From the NCBI GenBank assembly GCA_027625915.1, contig JANTQA010000045.1, forward strand, positions 3,658,001-3,722,000: 64,000 nucleotides of DNA. The letters are read 5' to 3'. The notes under the pieces are model-generated. The model was not told the origin of the DNA. It saw nothing but the letters and a program-made list of their open reading frames with translations, and ran no database searches. Positions 12,101 to 23,191 of the stretch are shown one piece after another. This DNA comes from Anaeramoeba flamelloides. Its lineage: Eukaryota > Metamonada > Anaeramoebidae. The first letter of the stretch is position 1, and each line of letters opens with the position of its first letter. Both the position numbers and the translations under genes were made by a program.

Positions 12101-13347
12101 AACAAATACACACCTTTTTTTATAAATTGATGATATTAATTTTATTATTAAACATAACCACTAATTTTACACATAACAAATTATACATTCATAAAATCAT
12201 TGTAATAATTCAAATAAAATTTAAACAAAAAAAAACAAAAATAAATATATAAAAAAAAAAAAACAAAGGAACGAATAAATGGAACCTAATAAAGGCAAAA
12301 GGTGATTATCCAAATCCACGATCATTCCATTCGGCAACTGTTGTTGGCTCAAATATCTGGATTTTTGGAGGAAGGGGCGAAATGGGGAAGTTTTATGATG
12401 ATCTTTATTGCTTTGAAACGAAAAAGATAACCTTTAAAAAAATCATTACCAATAATATAATTAGACCTGTGCCCAGAGCTTATCATACATGCCTACTACA
12501 TGACAAAAATTTGGTTATAATTGGTGGAAGTTCTATGGTTAGGCAAAGTGATATCTGGTATTTTGATTTAAAATCAAAAAATTGGGTTGAGCCAAAAATT
12601 AAAGGAAAGCATTTATTGGGAAAAATATATTTACACTCCTCCGTTTGTTTTCAAAAAAAAATATACACAATTGGGGGGTATGGTGTTATGAATAAAAAGA
12701 CAACAGCAACTGCAATCAATTTGGAGTCAATGGTTTGTTTAAAAGTAAATACCATTTCAAATCCAAACCAAAACGGTAGAAATTTAACATGGCTAATACC
12801 GTCTGAGATTCAACAAAATTGTATTTTATTATGGTTTGAAGATATTGTTGAAAAAAAAAATCAAATTTTTTTATTAAAGGTGATTTCGAGAAAATGGAAA
12901 TCGGATGACGACGGAAATTCAATTAATTTTAGAAACAATTCTTTAAATATTAATAATACCAACGAAATATCTCAAATCATTAAAGAAGAATACGTTATTG
13001 TCAAACCAAATAATAGATCAAAAACATTACCGGTAATACCAAAAAATATCAAATTTGATGGCAAATATAGAAAATTGCAAAATGGGATCCACACTTTGAA
13101 AATTAATTTCCAATCTTATAATATTAAAAAATTAAAAAAAAATGAAATAATAAATTCTTTAAAAAATGATGATATAACGAATAATTTTAATTTTAGAAAA
13201 GATGACAAAAAAATTAGACAAAATTTAATTCAACATACAGCTTGGATGCAAATTTTACTTGAAAGAGCTTCAAAGAAAAATACAACAAAAAAATCCAGAA
13301 GATATACTTGGCCAATTAGAAACACATCATCTCAATCCTTAATTTAA
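1718..13347 (+). CDS. IQ-RhoGEF(DH)-PH-kelch protein, five exons
   Basis: Proposed exons are 1718-2059, 4874-5227, 6355-7048, 7181-7330 and 12269-13347. All joins are GT-AG and in phase, giving 2619 nt or 872 aa. An IQ motif (AIKIQSIFRGFKSRQ, about residues 63-77) would bind calmodulin. A DH domain follows (about 91-280), with IPIQKATRY matching the conserved (K/R)P(V/I)QR..RY helix and LLKYIEMSSPDY continuing it. A PH domain (about 292-395, KQMTFLFNDC core) comes next, then at least five kelch repeats (YLFGG, YLFGGKNDK, IWIFGG, LVIIGG, IYTIGG). DH-PH proteins load GTP onto Rho-family GTPases at membranes; the kelch propeller is presumably a docking surface. The first exon join leaves the first DH helix a few residues shorter than usual, so a microexon could be missing. 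ATG 1718 is the first plausible start. The stop is TAA. The C-terminal 200 residues are basic and unassigned. Confidence 0.8.
2105..2760 (+). pseudogene. Unidentified coding-like block inside RhoGEF intron 1
   Basis: An uninterrupted frame runs 2191-2652 (153 codons) in sequence where a stop is expected about every 11 codons. Adjacent frames extend it: about 30 open codons just upstream (ending in LEKKHFPILDEDFSKKK) and about 30 downstream (reading LYEERIFQFFLPFIQNLIE). This looks like a decayed protein-coding stretch with one small frameshift on each side. The local base composition is slightly less AT-rich than the flanks. I do not recognise the product. A segment near residue 45 (LSELFNFTFPKGYQ, then KKKHFLVFG) faintly recalls the start of a DENN-type domain, but the match is too weak to use. 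It lies between the donor at 2060 and acceptor at 4873 and is not needed for the RhoGEF frame. Confidence 0.35.
2785..3165. repeat. Array of modular palindromes (CCTAACG/CCTAGG family)
   Basis: Several short hairpins stand side by side in intron 1. One module folds on TTTTCCAGAATTCAAAAGAA against its inverted copy ending GGAAAACCTAACG. Two further modules fold on AGGTTTTTTTTACTTTTTGA against its inverted copy. Modules are joined by CCTAACGAGAGTGTCCTAGG at 2972-2991 and again at 3062-3081. Related arrays are at 8365-9060, 39705-40035, 49110-49200 and 63400-63665. Confidence 0.8.
3639..4160 (-). mobile_element. Tc1/mariner-like non-autonomous element, copy D
   Basis: Flanked by TA on both sides. 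The left end reads AAATTCAAAATTTTGTCACAG and the right end TTTTGAATTGGGGTT, the degraded inverted ends of the family seen at 32425, 42774 and 10992. About 522 bp, reverse orientation, within intron 1 of the RhoGEF gene. The internal coding relic seen in the other copies is not clear here, so this copy looks old. Confidence 0.65.
5650..6030. repeat. Dispersed repeat R3, copy 1
   Basis: Shares ordered blocks with 9375-9755 and 36560-36955: a TTCAGTACAAAA-type start, a GAAAAAATGAAAAAAAA run, then GAGATCTCAAAAAG, AAATTGGAAATTGAGTG, and a terminal TTTTTAATTGGAATTAGGT. Lies in intron 2 of the RhoGEF gene. No coding content; family unknown. Confidence 0.6.
8365..9060. repeat. Large array of modular palindromes
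   Basis: At least four hairpin modules of the CCTAACG/CCTAGG family, including the junction CCTAGGACACTCTCGTTAGG at 8448-8467, which is the exact reverse complement of the junctions at 2972 and 3062. Also contains the motif CGGAACTCTACGGACACTTT near 8750, which recurs in diverged form near 63640 and 40010. Confidence 0.8.
9375..9755. repeat. Dispersed repeat R3, copy 2
   Basis: Same block order as 5650-6030 and 36560-36955, including GCCAAAGAGAGACACTTGAA and its partly inverted partner AAATTGAGTATAGTTCTTTG, so the unit contains an internal hairpin of about 90 bp. Lies in RhoGEF intron 4. Confidence 0.6.
9800..10330. repeat. Dispersed repeat R2, copy 1 (higher GC)
   Basis: Matches 13480-14010 along its length: AAGGTGTTTGGG-type start, GATCAGATCT-type blocks, CGAGTCGGTATCTTGTACTG, GAAAATTTCGAAAACCAAAT, and a terminal TATGGTGG. 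It contains a run of short imperfect repeats based on AACTGAA/AACCGAA. GC is clearly above the surroundings, and a frame on the minus strand stays open for over 100 codons, but I see no domain. Confidence 0.65.
10992..11530 (-). mobile_element. Tc1/mariner-like non-autonomous element, copy C
   Basis: Ends read AACCAAATTCCAAAAATTTT at the left and CCAAATATTTGGAATGGG at the right, inverted relative to each other and homologous to the ends of the copies at 32425 and 42774. Read on the minus strand, the interior encodes FVEITPTIVDLSNNKIPS, closely similar to the peptide in the other two copies. Within RhoGEF intron 4. Confidence 0.7.
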
Positions 13348-13479
13348 AAACCCTATTTAATTATTTTTATTTTAATAATTAATTTTTATTGATAATAAAT
13401 TGTTTTTTAATTTTTTTTTTCTTTTTTACTTTTTCTCAAATCTCTTTTTTAATTTTTTTGTGTTTATCCCTTTTTTAAA

Positions 13480-14010
13480 GTGTTTGGGGGAGATAAAATA
13501 GATAAAAAAAAACTATTGTATGAATTAAAAAACTTGATCATGGTTAGATCTTTTAAAACTGAACTCGTTCTGATTAGATCTGAAGCAAACCGAACTGAAC
13601 TGAAGCAACGAAATCAATTTAAAACCGACTAACGTGAAATGGAACAGCCTTTTTCTACATTATGTTTATTCTTTATTTCAACTGGGCTAATACTGCGGAG
13701 TTGGTGTCTTGAACTGGAATTTTGTGAAAAAAAGATTTGGATAACTTGTAAAAAATAAAAATAATAAAAAAAAAAAATAAAAAAAGTAGTAAAAAAACAA
13801 AAGAGAATCAAATTAGAGAAAAATAAACAAAAAAACAAAACCAATAAAAAGAAAAATTTCGAAAACCAAATTGAATTCTTAAAAATCAGTATTTTAAGAT
13901 TTTTAAACAAATTATGAACAGTATTTCCAAAACCGAATAAAGTAAACTATTTCATTTTGTATATTATTGATTGACTATTTAATAATCTTTATAAAAATAA
14001 ATTATGGTGG
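13480..14010. repeat. Dispersed repeat R2, copy 2
   Basis: Homologous to 9800-10330 in the same orientation, with shared blocks GAAAAATTTCGAAAACCAAA, AGTTGGTGTCTTGAACTG and a terminal ATTATGGTGGTAAT. More diverged and less GC-rich than copy 1. Confidence 0.6.
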
Positions 14011-15924
14011 TAATACATAAATTTCTCAATAAAAAGCAAAAATTTCACAAATACATTTACATTTTAGGGTGTAAAAAATGCTTTACTATTAACAGAGTTT
14101 TCTAAATAATTTTATCTTCGGAATTTTCAAAATCAAATAAATTCAGAATTAAGAATCATAATAATAAAAAAGGGTACAATAGAACCAAAGTTTGTCACAA
14201 TTTTCCAGGTTTAAAGGTCCTTTTATAATAATTTTTTCATAAACAACAAACTTCATTCTCTGCAGTATCACCAGAATTGAAAAGATATTTTTTATATCGT
14301 GATATTCCCAATTATAAAACAAAAAAGAAGATTCTATTAATTCTTTTCCAGAGTATAATAATTTTATTATCAGGTAATAACATAAAAACATCAGGAAACA
14401 AGAAAAGATGTTTAAAAATTAACACAGAAGAAAAATCTCAATTATTATGATTTTTTTTTGAGAAATATGTAATTCTTTTTAAAAGTTTAATAAAATCTAA
14501 TTATTAAATTTTGAGAATGATGAAATTATTGAAAAAACCAAATTTGAACAAGAAATAAGATGACACTTGAAATCAAAATAAAAAAAAATTATTTGATTCC
14601 TCAAATCAAAAAAAAAAAAAAAAGGAATTTTAAGTGTTTTTTTATTTTTTTGAAAAAAGTATCAAAATGTGAATTTTGATGATAATTATTCTTTTGACTT
14701 TTCCTAAAATCAAAAACATAAATGTATAATTTCTATCTTAAGTTGGAAAGAATGTACTTAATCATTTTTCATTGAAGTAAAAATTGTAAAGTTTTATTCC
14801 AAATTTCATAATTAGGTATTTTTACTCAAAAACTAACTAGACTTATGTTTCCTACTGATTTCAATTTTTGTATGGTATATTCGTTAAAATTGATACTATT
14901 TACGAAAAAATATAAAATCTGAATAATTTTTTTTTTGATTACATTGCTGATATAATATTCACTTGTTATTTATTAAATATTCTTTCAAAATGTTTCAATA
15001 GAAAGGAGACAAAAGACCACACCAAGTTATATTCATGATCAAAATCAAATAACTAGTAATATTTAAAGAATTTAATGTTCTTTTAAATTTATCATTTTTT
15101 GTGATTTGGATTATAAATTAGAAATATAAAAAAAGAAAAGATAAAGTTGAAAAAAAAAAAAAAAAAAAGTTGAATATTAACAAAAAGTAATTGGAAAGAA
15201 AAAATGAAACAAAATTATAATTTTTTTATTTCAAAGATACCTAAAAAAAAAGTATACAAATATCAAATTTTTTTTTATAATTGACCATTGAAGAACAAAT
15301 AAGAAATGAGTAGAATAATATACATCTAATAACTGTTTATATAAGTTGATTAAGTAAATTAATAAATCTATTGTTTTTCTCAAAAATTGAAAACCCCGAA
15401 TTCTTTTTTTCATTTAATGAGATAAAGGAATAATTAAAAAAAATCCATCATAACAAAAAAAAAGACAGAAGAAGAATAAAAACTACATTTCTAAGTGATA
15501 CCTATTGTCTAAAACAACAATTTTTGTTTTATTTCAAATTCAAGATCAAATAAAATTCCAAATTAATTGAAAATACTTTTTATAAATCACTTTCACCGTT
15601 TCAATAATATTAATATTATATATTTTTAACAAGTGAATCTCGGTCTTACAATAAAAAAAGTTGATAATAATTGAATAAAGTTTCAGAAAAAATCCAAAAA
15701 TCAAAAAAAAAACAAAAATGTGAAAAAATGATTTCGATTTTGATATTTTCAAAATTAAATTTTTTTTTTTGATATCGTTCAAACTCTTTAAACACTTTTA
15801 ATTTACTCATTACAAGTGGACACTTTTGACTGGAAAATAGTTCAGATTTCAAAAAATATGACTCAAGCGAAAAAATTAATTGAAAAAATAAAAATTAAAC
15901 TTTTATATTTTAGAACAACTATTT

Positions 15925-16261
15925 ATAAAAATTTATTTGTAATTCACTTTTAAGTCATTCTAAATCTATAAAAACCTGATATTTTAGAAAATTATAAAAA
16001 ATAATCAAAAACATAACAAAAGTGAATCACAACTTTTTAAAAGAGAATAACTGATTTTTGTTCGACTAAATGTTCACTGACAAAAAGTTAATAATAATAT
16101 TTTTGGTTAATAAATATATACATTTTAAAAGACATTACACAGTTGAAATTTTCTTATTATTAGTTTTAAGATTTTTTTTTTTTCCACATAACCTTTTTGC
16201 AAAAAAAAAGTATCGGAAAAACAAAAAAGAAAAAAAAAAGAAATGAGGAAAATTTTAATTT

Positions 16262-16294
<33 letters not shown>

Positions 16295-16340
16295 ATAAAT
16301 TTGAAAAATTAGAAAAAATGATTTTTATCTAAAAAAATGA
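15925..16340. repeat. Dispersed repeat R4, copy 1
   Basis: Shares TTTGTAATTCACTTTTAA, CTGATATTTTA, a CTTTTTGCAAAAAAAAAGTATC-like block and TTAGAAAAAATGATT with 26735-27215, in the same order and orientation. Non-coding in both copies. Confidence 0.6.
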
Positions 16341-16599
16341 ATTTATTTCATAAGAATAAAGGACAACGTCTTACAAAAATACTACAAATAATATTCTTAA
16401 GCGAGCCAAAATTTTTGAAAAAATAGTTTTTGTTTTTTCAAAATTCAAATTTTTGTAAACCGTTCTTGTTTTTATATTTACCAAAAAAAAATAGAAGAAA
16501 GGCGAATTAGAATTGGGTCCAGATTACTCAAAAAGTGTTTAATTTTATTTTATAACAAATAAATAGATTATCTTTTTAAAAAAAAAAATCAATAAATTA

Positions 16600-17045
16600 T
16601 TAAGTGAGGTATTCGAGAAATACCCTCTTCCAAACTTTTTCATCAACCGGCGACATTAATTTATTAATTCCATTAACATTGTTTTCAATTTGAACACCTT
16701 TTGGAATTTTTAAATCAACTTCATGGACTTCACCAGTACGGTTTTTCAAACAAGTATCTACAGACTTCTTTACCAATCTAAAATCAAATCGTAGCCCTTC
16801 CATCGCAACCCGATCCTTTTATTTTTTTTTTTTTGCAACAAGTGAGTAAAGTAATATTAGATAAAAATATTTTAGTCCAATTTTAATTTTTTTTTTTTTT
16901 TTTTTAGAACCTATATTTAAAAAAAAAAAACATACCTTAAAATATAAAATAACTCCCTTTTTTAATTTCATACCTTCTTTGGGGCCATTTAAACCAAAAC
17001 TTTGAACCCATTTCTATTTTTGTTTTTATAATGAAATGTAAAAGA

Positions 17046-17081
<36 letters not shown>

Positions 17082-19321
17082 TGTTTGAGACAATTTATAT
17101 CTATATTTTTTTTAGAAAATTATTAATCAATATTTGGCTTCAAATTGAAAAGTGCATTTATTTTTCAAGAATTGTACCCTTATTGGGTATGATTAAATGT
17201 TTGAAATACCTGATCCTGAAAATTGGGTTTTAAAATTACTAAAATTTAAAGAAAAAAGTAAAAAGTTATTTAATAATTTCAAAAAAAAAATGATAAACTT
17301 GACAATAGTTTTAGATACCAGAATGGGTCAAGAAAAGTTTTTTAATTTCACAAAACCTTTTAATGTTTTGGAAAATAATAGGATTATATTTAATTTTTAA
17401 AAAGCCTGATTTTTTTTTTTTATAGCAGAATTTACATTCAGGACAATTGATATATTTTTCACAATATAGCCAGAATTATTTTTAAGTTTGAAGCTTCGAA
17501 AGGAAGATTAAGACACAAAAAATTTTAAAATTACAGGCACATTTTTTGGGAATTTTTGTTATAAAACTTAGTATTTTTTTTCAATTTATTTTACTAATAT
17601 AAAATTTTTAATGTGCCTTAAATAAGAGAATTTCTGTGGATTAAATTTCGTTGAAAGTTTGTGACTTAAAAATGGTGCTGTCTGTATTATCTCCACTTCA
17701 GCTTTTAAAAATAAATTTCTAGGGGTCGTGGAGCTTTTTAAAGATTTTTTTTTCTATATTGATACTTTTAGAAATTAATAACGAAAAGTTGAATTTGCTT
17801 TTTTTTTTCAGAATTAACGTTTTTATGAAACTTGAATAATTTTTCTGTAATGTTTGGGCATTTTAACTTTTTGATCTGAAATTTAAAGTGGTTTTTTAAA
17901 AAAATGTCGAAAAACACAACTAATTACATTTTTGAACATTTTTTATGAAATTATTTTATTTGATTAGAACCTTTTCTTAAATCCAAAAAATATTATATCG
18001 ATCCTAAAAAAATAATAAAAACAAAATAAACTAAAATAGGATAAAGAAAGATCCTAAATCTTAAAAAAAAAAAAATACTCTATAATATTCTTAAATATAT
18101 AACCTATAATATAGTGTTTGTTGATATCACAACCAAGTTGTAAATGCTTGGATTTCTGAGCATAAATATATTCCGTGGAAGTTATGGTGATTTATATTAT
18201 TTTCTTTAAAATGTTAATACATGTAGAAGATGATTTATTAACAGATGATTAAGAAAAAAATTGATAATATATATATATTGTTTGAATTGGTGATAGATTG
18301 AAGTTCTGTAAATGGGAATGGTGTTAATAGTAAAGATGTATTAACTTGAAGTAATCCAAGAAAATGTTGTTTTTATTGTTAAAAATATTTAAAAAGTAAT
18401 TCTTGAATAACATTCATTGTTTAAAAAAATGTTATATGTATTTTCACAAAGGCTGTTTTGCTCATATTCGTTTTTTGAATAATCAATATATTTTAAAAAA
18501 AAAAAACTTCCAAAAAACTTTTTTTTATTTTTATTTTTTATTTGAACTTTTTATCATTGTTCTGATTCACCAACAGATTTGAAATGTGTTTTAAAGTAGA
18601 TGTGTAATTTTATTTTTTAAATTGTGGTGAAATTCTAAATTTCCTCCAAAAAATGCATCAATCCTGTTCTGGAATGAACTGATATGTATATATATATATA
18701 ATCAACAATTTTTAATTTATTTTTTAGCAGTTAACTATTTCCCAAAAGTTAGGTTAAATTTATTTTAAAATATCTTTAATACACTAAATCGTAATAAAAC
18801 TATTTAAATATACAAAATTATTAAAAATCATTTATTAATTCTTTATAATAATACAATTTGTTTGTTAGTATGTTATAACATAAATAAAATATCTTAAATT
18901 TTCTGATCTCGATTTTATAGTATATTTTTTTATGGTGAAAATTGATATTTATTTTTTTCTTTTTGATCCAAAAAATCGTTTTCATAGCATCTTTAATCTC
19001 GGCAAGCTTGGTAATAGGATGAAAAACATATAAATGTATTTTATTGTTTAAAAAATCATTTTTTTCCTTGTCATATTTCTGTTTTTTTATTGAAATGGTG
19101 CTTGTATTATTTATTCACTAAAAAAAGTTGCTATTTTTTTTTTTTTTCGTTTTTTGGAAATATTTCAACAATCATATTTTGAAATAAATGACCATAGTCA
19201 TTGATTCAATCAGTATTAATATTTAACTAAATTTATTAATGTCAATTAATAAATAACTCCACTGGCAAAGATTATTTTCTTATAAAATGTAAAAAAAAAT
19301 GCCCCACTTTTTAGGAAATAC

Positions 19322-19394
<73 letters not shown>

Positions 19395-21580
19395 TATTTC
19401 TTAAAGTAATTTAAGTAAATCTAGAATTAAAACCTGTAAATTTTCAATAACTACAAAAGTTAAGACAATTGATTTTTTTTAATCTCTGAATCAAAGATCT
19501 CTAAAACCCTTAACAAACTTCAAGAATAAGACTTTTGGTTGTATATTTAGAATTCATTTTCATCAACCATTTGATTGATTGAAAATACCATTTAAATCAA
19601 AGTATATTAATTAAAATTATATCTCAAAATTCAATAAAGAAGTTGTATCAAATCTCTAAAAATATCATTTGTAAATGATTCTTTGAAGATTTTTGGTTTT
19701 TTTCATCAAATTTTGGCAAAAAAATATTGGAAATGAACTAAAAATTTTCTTTTGTTAATTGGAAAATAACGGTGCAGCTATTTGAAAAAAATTGATTACC
19801 ATTTTTTTTTAAATTGTCAGAATTAAAACTTATTTTTTATATTACCAGAATTAAAACTTTTTTCAAGTTTTTTATTTTAAAAAGGTGAGGAATTTTTCAG
19901 AATGAAAACTTTTTTCAAGTTTTCTGTTTTAATAAAGTGTGGGTTACTCAACCTTTAAATGTGGGGTAGAGACTGGAGTGGGAAGAAAAGTACTTTTACA
20001 AATTTTGAGTCCTCAATTTTTTAAAATAGAAAACTTGAAAAAAGTTTTAATTCTGGTAAGCTATAAAAAAAAAAAAAAAAAATTACTCACTTTTTTATAA
20101 TTGACTATATTCCTAAAAATGGAAAAATAACACCCATTTTTGGAATATTTTCCATTAATCCAGAAAAGGGTATTGTTGAACTTTTCTGTGATTTTAGAAT
20201 ATTTCAGATTATAAATTTTTGAGCAAAATATCAATAAAAAAAATATAAATAAATAGTTACGAGATAAAGTTGTTCAACTTCTTGACTTTTTTCTTTAGCC
20301 CAACGATTGTAATGTTTGTAGGTCATTTCTGCACCACAATATAAAAGTAACTCAATTAATCCTTCTCTTTGAAATAATTTTGGAATTTCTTTTTTTTCCA
20401 TTTGATCGTTGTTTTCTTCTGTTTTGTTGTTTTCTTTTTCTTGTTCTTTTTCCAACTCTTTTTCTTTTTCTTGTTCTTGTTCTTTTTCTTTTTCTTCTTG
20501 TTGTTTTTTGTCCTGCTGGTAAATTGAATGTAAAACAGAATATGACAGAAAGCTAGCGTCGTGTTCTGCACTCCAATTAAGTATGGTTTTATCGAGTTGG
20601 CCTAATTTGGATTGTATGCAGTGAACAAATTCGTGTGGAATCGCTAAATAGCTCAAGTACCAAAAGTCAAGGAAAATCCTATTTGGTCTGATTGAGTAAT
20701 AATTTTCCCAATTGTAAATTATCGTTTTGCTTGTTTGTACCTGACTAAATTTTAAGGGGTTTGGGCACCCAATTTCGTTTCCAAAATCGCTTCCTCCACA
20801 ATAAGAAATATCAAAAGAGGTTGACCATTTTTCTCCAATTGGTTCGTTTTGAGTAATGTAAACTTTTTCAAGGCCAACTGATTGTAAATAATCAAAATTT
20901 GTAATAAACCAATTTTTTACAGATAACAAGACATTCTCTGAAATTGATTTGTAATCATAGATCTCTGGCTTGTAAAGCCGTTTTTCAACCAATCTGATCA
21001 GTTGTTTAATTTGGCCAGTTTTTAAGATTATGTTATCTTTGGTTAAGTGAAGAGAGCTTGGTTTTTTACATTTGATTTCGAATCCCATTAACATTGCTGT
21101 TTTGGTTAATGATCGTTTTGCTTTTTTAAGAAAAGTAATTGCTAAAATAGAGAGTTTTGATAAATCTAATTCACAGTCTCTCCCAAGTTCTTCACTTTCT
21201 TTATGGTTTGTTTCATTGGTTTCTTTTTTTTTTTTTTCCCTTTCTTCTTTTTCCACTTTTTTCACTTTTTCTTTTTTTTGGTTCATGCCAATTAAACGAC
21301 TAGCTAACAAATTTAATATTTTTCCTTGTTTGTAGCCAAGCTCTTCATTTGTTAGGTTTTTAATTGCTCGGTCAATTAATTCTAATTGGAATCCCAGATC
21401 AAGTAATTTGTTTGTAAATTCAATCGATGCTTGGGTATGATCAAAATCATTTTCAACATCTTTTTCTTTTTCTTTTTCTGTTTCTTTTTCATGTTGCTCA
21501 TTAAAGAAATCAAGAAATGATAAAAATTCGATGAATTCAACCACTTTAATAGTTTTGTTCAGCTTGAAATTATTATACAT
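16600..21580 (-). CDS. UBA-like / HEFVH zinc-peptidase-like protein, probably two exons
   Basis: The main exon is 21580-20261 (440 codons, ending QLYL before donor GTAACT). A TAG lies two codons upstream of the start. Residues about 51-98 (FTNKLLDLGFQLELIDRAI) resemble a UBA fold. Residues 316-320 are HEFVH, followed by E339 in WSAEHDASF, the HExxH...E arrangement of gluzincin metalloproteases; H316, H320 and E339 would bind zinc and E317 would be catalytic. KE/EQ-rich linkers flank these domains. A second exon at 16815-16600 (starting DRVAMEGLRFDF, ending VFLEYLT, stop TAA) joins in phase 0 after an A-rich acceptor AATAAAAG, giving 511 aa across a 3.4 kb intron. This join is inferred: 16600-16803 could be a separate small gene, or an extra exon could lie between. 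I cannot name the family; ubiquitin-linked proteolysis is a guess from the UBA-like part. Confidence 0.6.
17040..17085. repeat. (TA)n microsatellite
   Basis: A run of about 17 TA units, inside the inferred intron of the minus-strand zinc-peptidase-like gene. Confidence 0.9.
19326..19391. repeat. (TA)33 microsatellite
   Basis: The longest dinucleotide run in the window: 66 bases of uninterrupted TA. Confidence 0.95.
19843..20060. repeat. Inverted repeat around AACTTTTTTCAAGTTTT
   Basis: TACCAGAATTAAAACTTTTT near 19843 pairs with the inverted copy ending AAAGTTTTAATTCTGGTAAG near 20057. A direct second copy of the left arm (CAGAATGAAAACTTTTTTCA) is at 19899. The loop is slightly richer in GC. 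Looks like a palindromic non-coding element. Confidence 0.65.
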
Positions 21581-23155
21581 GAACTAAATTAATAAAATGG
21601 AAAATAAAAAAATGGATTGCCAATACTAAAAATTTTCTTCACCGATAAATTCAACAATTCAATCTTTAAAATTTAGGAAATGTGTTAAATACTTCAAAAT
21701 TGTATTTTCGAAATTCTTTTTGGTTTCTAAGAAGATAAATTCACTAAAACAAGATTTTATTCTGCTTTTGTAAAATATAAACCTATTTGTTAATTATTTT
21801 CTTGGTATAGGTTTTCGAATTCACCCCAAATCCAATTTAAGAAAAAATTTCTCTTTGAAATCCTTTTTTTCCGAAATATCTTATTTCTAATCAGATTTTT
21901 TAACTTTATTTTCAAAAAATGGATTGTTTCGTATCTTGGTTTATTTGATAAAAACTTGAATTATTCTTTGTCGAAATGTTCTTCAATAAGATTACTGCAA
22001 ACAATTGTCTGAAAATATCAATATGTTTACTTTCAAATTTGTTTTAAATTTCGGTATACTATTAGATAATGAATTCAAGGTTAAATTGGACAACCATAAA
22101 AAAAGGAACAAAAAATTTGAATAAATAGAAAAAAATTAATAATAATTTATCAAAATTCGATTCATTATTAAAAATTTTCTTAAAAAAAGAATTTTTTATC
22201 CTCCAATATTGAATTGTACTTTGGTATACTGTTGGGTTGTGAATTATTTGTTGTAAGAAAAAAAAAAAGAAAAAAACTAAGTTTTTATAGAAAAACATTT
22301 TTGTTATACTCCCTACGTGATCATTTTGGAAAGATAGAGTATTATCAACAAAAACAACATAAACAATATGGATAATCTTTTAAATTATGTTTCAAAAATA
22401 TTGATTAACTTAATAATGGTATTGAAAGTGATTTTTAGAGTTTTATTTGTTACCCTTATCAAAATAAATTTTTGTAATCTCTTTCAATATATTTTTTTCT
22501 TCTTTAATCAATTATGTATATATTTATCTCCCAGTTGGTTAAATAAAAATCTCTTGGGAACTCGAAAAAAATTAATATTTAATTAATGTTTTCTAATTTC
22601 TTTTGAAATCCATCGATTAAGGAGCAAATAATTATTGTTTTAACATTTTCAGATTGAAAGTTATGTATTAATAAAATCACATAATGGTTATTTCAAAATT
22701 TTTGATTCGCATTTTTTGATTTTTTGAATTTATTCTTGATATTTTTTAAATAATCATTTTTTTGAGGACTTAGAATGATTTAAATTACATTTTTTATTAA
22801 TTATATTTCATATTTGTTTTTTGGTTGAAAGGTATGTAAATAATTGTTTTTTTTTAAATTTAATAAATCTAGTTTGACACAATTTTTGAAATGGGGTTTG
22901 TTTTCTTAGGGAAGAAGTAAAAATAAAGAATCTTTTGATTTTTATGCCAATATCTTTGGATTAAATCTTGAAATAAAATAAAAAGAAAAATTAGTTACTT
23001 TTGGGAGTTTTAAATATTAAAAATTTAAAATTGGGATTCTTATTATTTTGGTTTCATATTTTTAGGATTAGGAAAAGGAATTTTAAAAAATATTACTAAA
23101 ATCTAAATTTTTAATTTTGATCCTATATATATAAATTAGTAATTTCTTAATCATT

Positions 23156-23191
<36 letters not shown>

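Larger units (their letters stand above)
7331..12268 (+). other. 4.9 kb intron 4 of the RhoGEF-kelch gene
   Basis: Donor GTAATT after phase-1 base 7330 and acceptor AAACAAAG before 12269 join two kelch blades as HSFQL-R-TNKWNLIKAKG. The intron holds a palindrome array (8365-9060), an R3 copy (9375-9755), an R2 copy (9800-10330) and a Tc1-like copy (10992-11530). No credible extra exon was found in it. Confidence 0.65.
13348..16599. other. Intergenic; dispersed repeats R2 and R4
   Basis: Contains the second R2 copy (13480-14010) and the first R4 copy (15925-16340). The rest (14.0-15.9 kb) is AT-rich with short chance frames on the minus strand, none with recognisable domains. It should hold the 3' end of the RhoGEF gene and of the convergent minus-strand gene ending at 16600. 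Confidence 0.5.

Noticed and set aside
17197-17400. 67-codon plus-strand frame starting MFEIPDPENWV
   Set aside because: Composition looks somewhat coding-like, but it is short, has no domain and lies in an inferred intron on the other strand. Not supported as a gene.
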